This document shows, one piece after another, positions 8,353 to 14,672 of a stretch of 25,760 nucleotides of DNA (position 1 is the first letter of the stretch; each line of letters begins with the position of its first letter). Made by a program: the position numbers and the translations under genes. Below the pieces are notes generated by a model. The model saw nothing but the letters and a program-made list of their open reading frames with translations. It did no database searches and was not told where the DNA came from. This stretch comes from UMGS1663 sp963558185 (GTDB lineage: Bacteria > Bacillota > Clostridia > TANB77 > CAG-508): assembly GCA_963558185.1 (NCBI GenBank), contig CAUWFE010000021.1, positions 1 to 25,760 on the forward strand. The letters are read 5' to 3'.

Positions 8353-8936
8353 CTATTGAATTCCTTTATTTGCTATAATCTTGCCATTATAATTATATTC
8401 AAAGTTAACTGTTTGTATTGCACTATTATCTGCTTCAAGAGTAATTGTTTGTGTAGGCTCACTAGCTAAATTATAACTTGCTCCACAATATATTGGCTGT
8501 ATTGTTATTGTTGTTTCAGAAGGTACATTAAAAACCATTATGTTATTATCATTATTTCCGGTTTTCCCATTGTTAGTAATACCATATCATCATATACATT
8601 CTCTCCGTTTTTCACTCCTTTAATGCTATATATCACAGGAAACTCTCCAAAACTTTCATTATACATTACTACATTTGATTGTATTTTAATTTCATAATCT
8701 TGACCTGCTGGCAATACTGGTTTTGTCATATCATTTACAATTTCTTGTTCTAATTCATTAATATCTTCTTGTGTACTTTGTTCCATTTCATTAGCTTTTC
8801 TTGCTGTTTCTTGTGCAATTGTTATTATTCCATTATCTCCAATTGTCATATTTATTGCAATTAAAGCAACTATTATTAAAACTACAATTGTTACTATTAA
8901 TGCTATTAATGTAATACCATGTTCTTTTTTCACCAT
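8353..8936 (-). pseudogene. Prepilin-like protein, split by a one-base shift
   Basis: The start is preceded by AAAAGGAG. Residues 6-30 (HGITLIALIVTIVVLIIVAL) are a class III prepilin-type leader with Gly before the hydrophobic helix, but with Ala where pilins usually have Glu5. An amphipathic stretch follows (ARKANEMEQSTQEDINELEQE). The first frame ends at 8538 with a nonsense tail (PEIMIIT). From the run GGGAAAACC (8559-8568) the next frame reads KTGNNDNNIMVFNVPSETT and continues to a natural end at 8353. The two parts make one protein of about 194 residues with a beta-rich C-terminal half. The apparent second start at 8538 has no ribosome binding site. It heads the pilin/TasA-like cluster inside the element. 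Confidence 0.7.
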
Positions 8937-8976
8937 TGTTTTTTCTCCTTTTATAATATCTAAATTCTATATTTTT

Positions 8977-9006
8977 ATTATATACTGTATACTTTTATAT
9001 TTTCAA
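8977..9006 (-). promoter_or_regulatory. Promoter of the prepilin/TasA-like cluster
   Basis: On minus, TTGAAA (9001-9006) and TATAAT (8977-8982) lie 18 bases apart, about 40 bases upstream of the prepilin-like start. Confidence 0.6.
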
Positions 9007-9103
9007 TTATTTTTAAAATTTGTAATATATATTTAATATTTATGTAATTAATTTGTAATATTTTTATAATTCATACTTGCTACAATTCTAATTAATAATA
9101 TTA

Positions 9104-9550
9104 TTATCCTAAAATATACCAAGACCATGGTTCTTCTAGCCATCTCCAACTATTACATGGATAATAAATAGAAAGTGGTCCATATACCTTTTGGTATTTG
9201 TCTTTTAAATCTTTTAATCTTTCACTATATTCTCTATGCAAGCATAAAGCTTTTTTGTCATCTGGATGTGTGTTTAAATATTGAGAGATATCTACCACCG
9301 CAAACCCTAAGCAACGAATTTGTTGTAGCATTTCTCCTCTATTTTGCTCTTCTTCTGGTTCTTTACACTCCATATTAGTAAATTCATATGAATATGTTGC
9401 TGTAGGTTCTTGTTTTGAAGGTTTACAACAGCAACATGAATTGTTATTCATATTATTATTCATTTGCATATTTGCAAGCATCATATTATCGTTCATATTA
9501 CAATTGCACTGCATGTTTCTGTTCATATAATTATCTGTTACATCCATCAT
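9104..9550 (-). CDS. cotJB: CotJB spore coat protein with altered C-terminus
   Basis: 148 residues from an ATG preceded by GGGGAGG; an upstream ATG at 9571 would bury that ribosome binding site in the coding sequence. The C-terminal 75 residues are clear CotJB: LQQIRCLGFAVVDISQYLNT, HPDDKKALCLHREYSERL, KYQKVYGPLSIYYP and WRWLEEPWSW. The N-terminal half is an unusual Met/Asn/Cys-rich tract (NMQCNCNMNDNMML, NNSCCCCKP). The gene overlaps cotJA by 20 bases, as expected for translational coupling. The last residues (YILG) come from the inserted element. The original ending was probably ERSDF, still visible at about 443-470. The core fold should survive. Confidence 0.9.
   Translation of the reverse strand: MMDVTDNYMNRNMQCNCNMNDNMMLANMQMNNNMNNNSCCCCKPSKQEPTATYSYEFTNMECKEPEEEQNRGEMLQQIRCLGFAVVDISQYLNTHPDDKKALCLHREYSERLKDLKDKYQKVYGPLSIYYPCNSWRWLEEPWSWYILG
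9119..9123. other. Right attachment-site core of the integrated element, in cotJB
   Basis: On minus the junction reads CCATGGTCTTGGTATATT. CTTGG and the TGG before it match the left core at 459-463. Bases up to TTGG belong to cotJB; those after it are element DNA that supplies the four new codons and the stop. Confidence 0.75.
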
Positions 9551-9896
9551 TACATCCCTCCCCTGGTTCATTGTTTGCTTCTATAAAAGCATTTTCTTCT
9601 AAAGATTGACATGGTTTATATGGGCTTATTAATTCTGGAAATATACTTCCCATTTTTAATCCTACACATGGTGTAAAAGTTTTATCCATATATTGAATTG
9701 GAACATAACTTTGACCATACATAGGATTTGCTGGAAATTGCATTATTTCTTCTTCAAATCCACAATGGCAAGCATTTTTATATTCGCCTGGTGTATAAAA
9801 TTGTGCTGTAGTTCCATAATCATTGCATACATTTTCTATGATTTTTTTATCATAGTTTTTTTGACAACAACATTGTTGATATCTACGTCTATACAT
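9531..9896 (-). CDS. cotJA: CotJA spore coat-associated protein
   Basis: 121 residues, with AGGAGG eight bases before the start. The central YVPIQYMDKTFTPCVGLKMG and SIFPELISPYKPC match the CotJA core (start of the coat operon, needed for CotJC assembly in Bacillus). The N-terminus is Cys/Tyr/Arg-rich (YRRRYQQCCCQKNYDKK) and there are more Cys near the end. This is typical of coat proteins that can cross-link, though longer than Bacillus CotJA. It is made in the mother cell. With cotJB it is all that remains of the operon under the original promoter. Confidence 0.88.
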   Translation of the reverse strand: MYRRRYQQCCCQKNYDKKIIENVCNDYGTTAQFYTPGEYKNACHCGFEEEIMQFPANPMYGQSYVPIQYMDKTFTPCVGLKMGSIFPELISPYKPCQSLEENAFIEANNEPGEGCNDGCNR

Positions 9897-9926
9897 AAAA
9901 TTTCCTCCTTGTTAATTTTTATACTA

Positions 9927-9955
9927 TAATATATGTTTTTTAGTCGAAAACTGTT
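9927..9955 (-). promoter_or_regulatory. Mother-cell sporulation promoter (sigma E or K type) for cotJA
   Basis: CATATATTA (minus, 9927-9935) fits CATA-N3-TA of sigma K and begins with CATATATT, which fits the sigma E -10. AC lies 17 bases upstream, as in sigma K promoters. It is about 30 bases before the cotJA start. Match by eye only; sigma E and sigma K cannot be separated here. Confidence 0.5.
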
Positions 9956-10017
9956 ACTTTTTGTAGATATTTTCTAGCACAAAATATGTATATTTACTAT
10001 TATTTTTATAATATATA

Positions 10018-10026
10018 TGTTATAAT
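10018..10026 (+). promoter_or_regulatory. Extended -10 promoter for the RelA/SpoT-like gene
   Basis: TGTTATAAT is a full extended -10 element (TG-N-TATAAT). No good -35 is seen, as expected for this promoter type. Transcription would start near 10033, leaving a leader of about 140 bases. Confidence 0.55.
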
Positions 10027-10063
10027 AGACAACGCGCTTTATTAAAGAAGGTGATATTTCTAC

Positions 10064-10120
10064 ATGTATATTTATTTCTCAAATATACTCTACTCTAAGG
10101 AAATATCATTTTCTATGTAA
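10064..10120 (+). CDS. Possible 18-residue leader peptide
   Basis: ATG at 10064, preceded by GAAGGTGAT, opens 18 codons (MYIYFSNILYSKEISFSM) and stops 51 bases before the RelA/SpoT-like gene. The leader also holds an inverted repeat, GATATTTC (10052-10059) and GAAATATC (10100-10107), flanking and entering the peptide. It may be a translated leader that tunes expression, or a chance frame in AT-rich DNA. Confidence 0.3.
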   Translation: MYIYFSNILYSKEISFSM

Positions 10121-10171
10121 TAAAAATAATATAAATTTAAAGAAAAAAAGGAATGGAGTCGATAAATTTTT

Positions 10172-11470
10172 ATGACAGATTTTAAAAATAAATATCAAGT
10201 TCAACTAAGTACAAAAGAACAAATTATTAATAACTTTTTAGCATTAAAATGTAACCCTTACTATAAGGCAAATGCTATTAATGCAATGCAAAATATAATA
10301 GAATTATTTTGTTATATTTATCCAGATGTTAGTATTGAAGATCCTATCTTTCGTGAAAAGTCTATTAAAAGTGGGTTATTTAAATTAAAAGAATTAAAAA
10401 TAGAACGTTTTGCTAAATTATTTACATTTCATAAAACTACACAAAGTGATATGGAAAACTTTTACAATATGATTAAAGACCGCGTGTTAGAAACAATTCC
10501 TCAATCTGAGCAAAAAAATATTTTGCAAAAAATACAAACATTACTTTATGATAATTTACAAAATATTGACCTTCATGATTTAGAAAATATTTTAATGAAT
10601 TGCAATTTGAGTGTTGATAATCGTAGAGCATTAATTCGTATTTTATATCAACGCATCAAAGATTCAAATTTGCCAGACATTAGTGACCAATTAAAATATA
10701 TAGAAGATAATTATGGTTATGTTTCTTCTGTTAAACAAAATAAACCTGAAAATGATATCCTCAGATATTGTAGTATACAAAAATTACATGATAATCCTTC
10801 TTTACTAAAAAATGTTATGGATGAAAGAAAATTCGTTCAATGTCATGATTTGAGGGGCGGTACTCTTGTAATTACTAATATTCCTTCAAATATTAAAACA
10901 AATAATATTGAATTAAAAAAGTTACTAAATATCCGAGATTCTTATGATAAAAATTCTATAGAGTATAAAACTTTGGATCATCAGTGTATGGTTATACTTT
11001 CTGAAGAATTTATGAATTATCTATGTAATTCTTCTATGTATAACAAAAAAATTGTTCCAGATACACTTAAGCATAAAAATAAATCTAATGGTTATGAAGC
11101 TTATCACGTTGAATTAACAGTAGATGATGAACCTAATCACTTTTTAGAATTACAATTAAAGTCAAAATATGTAGATAAAATTTCAAAAGGTAATGGAAGT
11201 GCATCTCATTGCAAAAGATTTTCAAAACAAAGAGTTATTCCTAATATGTCTAGTATTGCCGAGTTTAAAAAATCTTTAAACCATATGTTACCACATTATA
11301 TTGAATTTCAAAAAGATAATGGTTATAAACCTTATGAATACTCTTTAAAAGAAGATGTTTTTAAATATCTTATTGATATTTTAGCAACTGATCACGATTC
11401 AGCACTACAAATTTATAATTTATTAAATCAAATTGAACACAATGAAAAAGTTAATTTATACAAAGAATGA
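10172..11470 (+). CDS. Divergent RelA/SpoT-type nucleotidyltransferase domain protein
   Basis: 432 residues, predicted cytosolic. About 1-195 is helical and not recognised. About 196-355 follows the (p)ppGpp synthetase pattern: R198-x2-S201-x2-K204 (RYCSIQKL), D226-L-R-G (metal site in RelA), N306-G-Y-x3-H312 (NGYEAYHVEL), E326-x-Q328 (LELQLKS, like VEVQIRT but with Lys for Arg) and a His at 346 (GSASHCKR, like AAHWKY). About 360-432 is helical. No HD hydrolase, TGS or ACT domain is present, and the length is well above small alarmone synthetases. It could make an alarmone or another pyrophosphorylated nucleotide, or be a toxin-like relative; activity cannot be read from sequence. The ribosome binding site (GGAATGGAG) is unusually far, about 13 bases, from the start. 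It is divergent from cotJA. Confidence 0.7.
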   Translation: MTDFKNKYQVQLSTKEQIINNFLALKCNPYYKANAINAMQNIIELFCYIYPDVSIEDPIFREKSIKSGLFKLKELKIERFAKLFTFHKTTQSDMENFYNMIKDRVLETIPQSEQKNILQKIQTLLYDNLQNIDLHDLENILMNCNLSVDNRRALIRILYQRIKDSNLPDISDQLKYIEDNYGYVSSVKQNKPENDILRYCSIQKLHDNPSLLKNVMDERKFVQCHDLRGGTLVITNIPSNIKTNNIELKKLLNIRDSYDKNSIEYKTLDHQCMVILSEEFMNYLCNSSMYNKKIVPDTLKHKNKSNGYEAYHVELTVDDEPNHFLELQLKSKYVDKISKGNGSASHCKRFSKQRVIPNMSSIAEFKKSLNHMLPHYIEFQKDNGYKPYEYSLKEDVFKYLIDILATDHDSALQIYNLLNQIEHNEKVNLYKE

Positions 11471-11495
11471 CTATTCAAATAAATAGTCATTCTTT
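11462..11495. terminator. Bidirectional terminator between the RelA/SpoT-like gene and pyk
   Basis: A perfect 14-bp stem (AAAGAATGACTATT / AATAGTCATTCTTT) with a six-base loop, flanked by T-rich DNA on plus and A-rich DNA that gives T on minus. The stop codon of the plus-strand gene lies inside the stem. It serves both convergent genes. Confidence 0.85.
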
Positions 11496-11512
11496 ATTTC
11501 TATTATATAGAG

Positions 11513-12943
11513 TTATATTCTAACAACTCCACCAATTGTTCTGTTCATTGATTCTTGATTATTTGATAAAGCTGTTGCTCCTCCAGCTAATACAACTATA
11601 TCTCCTTTTTGTACAAATCCCATTTCTTGAGCTTGTTTAATTCCATTTTCAATTACTTCGTCTGCATTGTTTCCTTCTTTTACAAGAATAGGAGTTGTTC
11701 CCCATGCTAATGATAATTGTCTATATGTTTTTTCATTTGTAGTTAATGCATAAATTGGGCAATTTGGATGATAGCTTGCTAATATTTTTGGAGTATCTCC
11801 TACTTCTGTATAAGCAAATATTGCTTTTGCTTCCATATCCATTGCTGTTTTTGCAATTGTATGACCTATTTTTAATTCATAGTTTTTTTGTTCTAAATAT
11901 ACGTCTTTTTTAGATAATCTTTTCCAATAATTAATATCATTTTCAACAGCTTCTGCTATTCTTGCCATAGTTTTAACACATTCTACTGCATATTTTCCCA
12001 TAGCACTTTCTCCAGATAACATTGTTGCCCATGTAGCATCATATACAGCATTTGCAACGTCACTTATTTCTGCTCTTGTTGGTCTTGGATTTGATGTCAT
12101 TGTTTCTAACATTTGAGTTGCTGTAATAACAATTTTTCCTGCATTATTACATTTTTTAATAAATTCTTTTTGAAGAATTGGTACTTGTTCAAATGGAACT
12201 TCTACACCTAAATCTCCACGTGCAACCATAACACCATCTGATACTTCAATTATTTCATCTATATTATCTACACCTTCTTGGCTTTCTATTTTAGAAATAA
12301 TTTTTATGTCTTTTCCGCCATTTTCTTCTAATACTTTTCTAATTGCTAAAACATCATCTTTGCATCTAATGAAAGAAGCAGCAATATAGTCAAAGTCTTC
12401 TTTACATCCATCTACTAAATCTTTAATATCTTTTTCTTTTAATGCTGGTAAGTTAATGTGTGTTCCTGGTAGATTAATACTCTTTCTGTTTCCTAATTCT
12501 CCACCATTTATAACTTCACATATAATGTCTTTTCCTTTTATTTCTTTAACATCAATTTCAATTTTTCCGTCATCTATTAATATAACAGATCCAACTTTTA
12601 CATCTTTATATAAGTCTTTATATGTTATTGTTGTTTTTGTGTTATCTCCTACTATATCTTCATTTACTAATGTAAATATTTCACCTGCTTTTAAAGTAAC
12701 TGGTGCTTCTTCTAATTTTCCTGTTCTTATTTCTGGTCCTTGTGTATCTAACAATAAAGAAACTGGTAAATTAACTTCTTCTCTCGCTTTTCTAACAGCT
12801 TCAATGAATTTTCTTTGCTCTTCAATCCCTCCATGAGAAAAGTTGATTCTTGCAACATTCATTCCTGCTAACATTAATTCTTTTAATACCTCTACATCTG
12901 CAGAAGCTGGTCCTATTGTACAAACTATTTTTGTCTTTTTCAT
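11513..12943 (-). CDS. pyk: Pyruvate kinase
   Basis: Converts phosphoenolpyruvate and ADP to pyruvate and ATP in the last step of glycolysis; cytosolic tetramer. 476 residues, the classic length, without the extra C-terminal PEP-utiliser domain found in Bacillus. Motifs: KIVCTIGPAS at the start, NVARINFSHG, LLDTQGPEIRTG, the substrate/metal helix IISKIESQEGVDN, MVARGDLGVEVP, the signature ITATQMLETM and PTRAEISDVANAVYDATWA. The B domain spans about 70-170. C-terminal regulatory domain: EAKAIFAYTEVGDT to GGVVRI. The ribosome binding site AGGGGGAAC precedes the ATG. It has its own promoter and is a single-gene unit. Confidence 0.97.
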   Translation of the reverse strand: MKKTKIVCTIGPASADVEVLKELMLAGMNVARINFSHGGIEEQRKFIEAVRKAREEVNLPVSLLLDTQGPEIRTGKLEEAPVTLKAGEIFTLVNEDIVGDNTKTTITYKDLYKDVKVGSVILIDDGKIEIDVKEIKGKDIICEVINGGELGNRKSINLPGTHINLPALKEKDIKDLVDGCKEDFDYIAASFIRCKDDVLAIRKVLEENGGKDIKIISKIESQEGVDNIDEIIEVSDGVMVARGDLGVEVPFEQVPILQKEFIKKCNNAGKIVITATQMLETMTSNPRPTRAEISDVANAVYDATWATMLSGESAMGKYAVECVKTMARIAEAVENDINYWKRLSKKDVYLEQKNYELKIGHTIAKTAMDMEAKAIFAYTEVGDTPKILASYHPNCPIYALTTNEKTYRQLSLAWGTTPILVKEGNNADEVIENGIKQAQEMGFVQKGDIVVLAGGATALSNNQESMNRTIGGVVRI

Positions 12944-13008
12944 TTTTTTAGTTCCCCCTAACTATTATTTGTAATAATTTTATTCTTTATTCTTAAAATT
13001 CGCTTATT

Positions 13009-13037
13009 ATTATATATCTTTTTTATTGATTTTTCAA
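13009..13037 (-). promoter_or_regulatory. Promoter of pyk
   Basis: On minus, TTGAAA (13032-13037) and TATAAT (13009-13014) are 17 bases apart, about 65 bases before the pyk start. Confidence 0.65.
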
Positions 13038-13220
13038 CATTTTTTTTAATAATTTTGCTTTTATTTTCATAATTTTGTACCACCATTTTTTATATTACGT
13101 ACTTTCTTAAACAAAATTTTTTACCTTTAATCGCATTGTTATTTACATATGTACCTATATAAAAAATTGTATTTATTTTTTATTACCTTTATATTGAAAT
13201 AAATATTATATAATCTTAAA

Positions 13221-13313
13221 TGTGGCAATAGGAGAATCTCATTTTTAACGAGAAATGCAAGAGTGCATAATCTAGTGTGTGAAATCCACTAGATTATACA
13301 CTCTCCAAGTTTT
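13221..13313 (+). ncRNA. Candidate small RNA ending in a strong intrinsic terminator
   Basis: In the gap between pyk and the prepilin-like gene, an 18-bp stem (13260-13277 with 13287-13304, one C/A mismatch) closes a nine-base loop. It is followed on plus by CCAAGTTTTTC. TATAAT lies at 13209-13214, placing a start near 13221 and giving a transcript of about 90 bases. A smaller stem (TCTC/GAGA, 13237-13254) lies before the terminator. No plus-strand gene precedes it and no reading frame is seen, so a free small RNA is the simplest reading. No good -35 is visible. It could instead be a poor terminator for the minus-strand gene, but the T run is on the plus side. It matches no RNA family I recognise. 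Confidence 0.45.
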
Positions 13314-13407
13314 TCTATATTTTCAATTATATTTCTTAAGTTCCTTCTTACAATTGTAACAGCTTTTCATCAATTTACTACACTGCTTAGGTTTCAAATC
13401 TTTTTAA

Positions 13408-13530
13408 TCAGAATCTCCTGCTTAGACGTATATTCGCTTCGGCGTCAACTGGGTTCTTGCTGATAATACAAGTGTTGAATACGGCACGGTACGCATCGCT
13501 CGAATCTTTTATTGAAGATGACCAATAATG
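13408..13530 (-). other. Candidate DGR-type variable region at the 3' end of the prepilin-like gene
   Basis: The last 40 codons (from YWSSS to the stop) are rich in NNC/NNT codons with varied first two bases (for example TAC, CGT, GCC, TTC, AAC, ACT, TGT, ATT, ATC, AGC). The known DGR mechanism mutates template adenines, leaving this kind of trace in AAY-rich templates. No template copy or reverse transcriptase is in the window, so this is inference from domain type and codon look. Confidence 0.35.
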
Positions 13531-14397
13531 AGGACTAAGTCCAAACTCAACATATTGGTTCCATGTAAGACCAAGATCGTATAGGACATCCCCAAAAGCC
13601 GACCATTCTGACTTGGATGGAACAAACCAACCTTTCTCAAATTTAGGGGTTAAGGCGCCCCACATATCTGGTTCCCTTCCACCGTCATGTGCACCCCATG
13701 GCAATTTATCTGAGTTCCACTTACCCATGACATATTCTGAATTTGTCCTTCCTTCCCCAAAATCATTATATTCTGAAGCTATCCCCTTATCTAACTTATA
13801 TCTTGCCTCCGCATACCAACAATACGGCGTTCCCAGATTTACATCCTCTAATGCCATTACATAAAACCTATCTGTTGTATTTTTTTTAGATAATTGTATT
13901 ATTCCATTTCCTGTTTTAAATGGATCTAAATTTGTCGTTTCTGATTTTACTATATATTCATTTAATCCACTTTTTACTGCTTCATATTGATAGACCCCCG
14001 AGGGCTGGTTTCTCCACGTACCACTTCCACCTACTGAGATATCAGCATATATAAATCCATCATCAGCTAATGTAATTTCTCCATCATTATTTAAATCTGC
14101 ATAGTATCCAACCATCGATTCAGACTTGCTTATCCATTCATCAGAGGACTCCGAACCATCATTCTCACCTAATATTTTATCTATTTCACTTGACATACTA
14201 TTAAAGCCTTCTTGCGTATTCGCTTCTGCTGATGCCATAGAATTTGCTCCCTTTTGTGCCTGCGTAAATATTCCGTTATTTCCTAGCACCATTGTCATAC
14301 TTACTGCCGCTAATATTATTAATATTACTATTGTTACTACTAATGCAATTAGCGTTACACCTTTATTTTCTTTTGCAATTTTCTTCATATTTTTCAC
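13408..14397 (-). CDS. Prepilin-like protein with C-type-lectin-like (DUF1566-type) ectodomain
   Basis: 329 residues. The prepilin leader is NKGVTLIALVVTIVILIILA, with Gly before the helix and Ala in place of pilin Glu5. Then come a polar linker with a helical stretch (about 45-90), a calcium-loop-like DLNNDGEITLADDG (about 101-114) and a C-terminal domain with GSGTWRNQPSG, DRFYVMALEDVN, GWFVPSKSEWSAF, YWSSS and the ending NIRLSRRF. The WFVPS...EW...YWSSS...RLS pattern is that of DUF1566/lectin-fold domains, some of which are DGR targets. It should sit in the membrane or a fibre and bind a ligand. The C-terminal part (about 13430-13850) is clearly richer in G and C than the N-terminal part, suggesting domain acquisition. 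It stands alone, with a promoter about 200 bases upstream. The start is preceded by AGAAAGGAAAG. Confidence 0.72.
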   Translation of the reverse strand: MKNMKKIAKENKGVTLIALVVTIVILIILAAVSMTMVLGNNGIFTQAQKGANSMASAEANTQEGFNSMSSEIDKILGENDGSESSDEWISKSESMVGYYADLNNDGEITLADDGFIYADISVGGSGTWRNQPSGVYQYEAVKSGLNEYIVKSETTNLDPFKTGNGIIQLSKKNTTDRFYVMALEDVNLGTPYCWYAEARYKLDKGIASEYNDFGEGRTNSEYVMGKWNSDKLPWGAHDGGREPDMWGALTPKFEKGWFVPSKSEWSAFGDVLYDLGLTWNQYVEFGLSPHYWSSSIKDSSDAYRAVFNTCIISKNPVDAEANIRLSRRF

Positions 14398-14597
14398 TTT
14401 CCTTTCTTCATCTTAAGTTCATTTTAAATTTTAATTAAAATATTTTTTACTCTAATTATTATTTTTTTCTATTTTATATATTATTTTCTTATTTGCATCA
14501 TTCTTTGAATAATATATACCTTTTTAAGCTATTTTCTTTGTGCTTTTTTAGTAAGTATTAACTTTTCAATGTAAATGTTATCTCATTAGATATATGT

Positions 14598-14626
14598 ATT
14601 TTATTATAACTCCTTTTTATTGTCAA
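14598..14626 (-). promoter_or_regulatory. Promoter of the prepilin/lectin-like gene, long leader
   Basis: On minus, TTGACA (14621-14626) and TAAAAT (14598-14603) are exactly 17 bases apart. The leader to the start at 14397 would be about 190 bases. No riboswitch family is recognised in that AT-rich leader. The remaining stretch to bceB holds nothing else I can support. Confidence 0.6.
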
Positions 14627-14672
14627 GACTTATTTTTCATTATAATTTCTATTATAATATTATTTTTTATTC

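Larger units (their letters stand above)
464..9123. mobile_element. Serine-recombinase integrative element (about 8.66 kb) inserted in cotJB
   Basis: cotJA, cotJB and cotJC are normally adjacent. Here 8.6 kb separates the cotJB stop from the cotJC start. The true 3' end of cotJB remains beside cotJC, and both junctions share CTTGG (minus) with one mismatch in the wider TGG-N-CTTGG. Rejoining the element ends gives a plausible attP: the arms TATcCTAA and TATaCTAA (read toward the core from each side) lie 14 and 15 bases from the core as an imperfect dyad, as expected for a large serine recombinase. The recombinase gene lies just inside one end, the usual position. The cargo is a dockerin/cohesin operon and a decayed pilin/TasA-like cluster. 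No conjugation or replication gene is seen. Confidence 0.8.

Noticed and set aside
8353..8538. Separate 61-residue gene overlapping the prepilin-like gene by one base
   Set aside because: It has no ribosome binding site, and upstream codons in its frame continue the prepilin protein sensibly, so it is the C-terminal half after a frameshift.
14060..14100. DLNNDGEITLADDG in the prepilin-like protein as a dockerin
   Set aside because: Only one calcium-type loop is present, without the second repeat or helix pattern of a dockerin. It is a single EF-hand-like loop.
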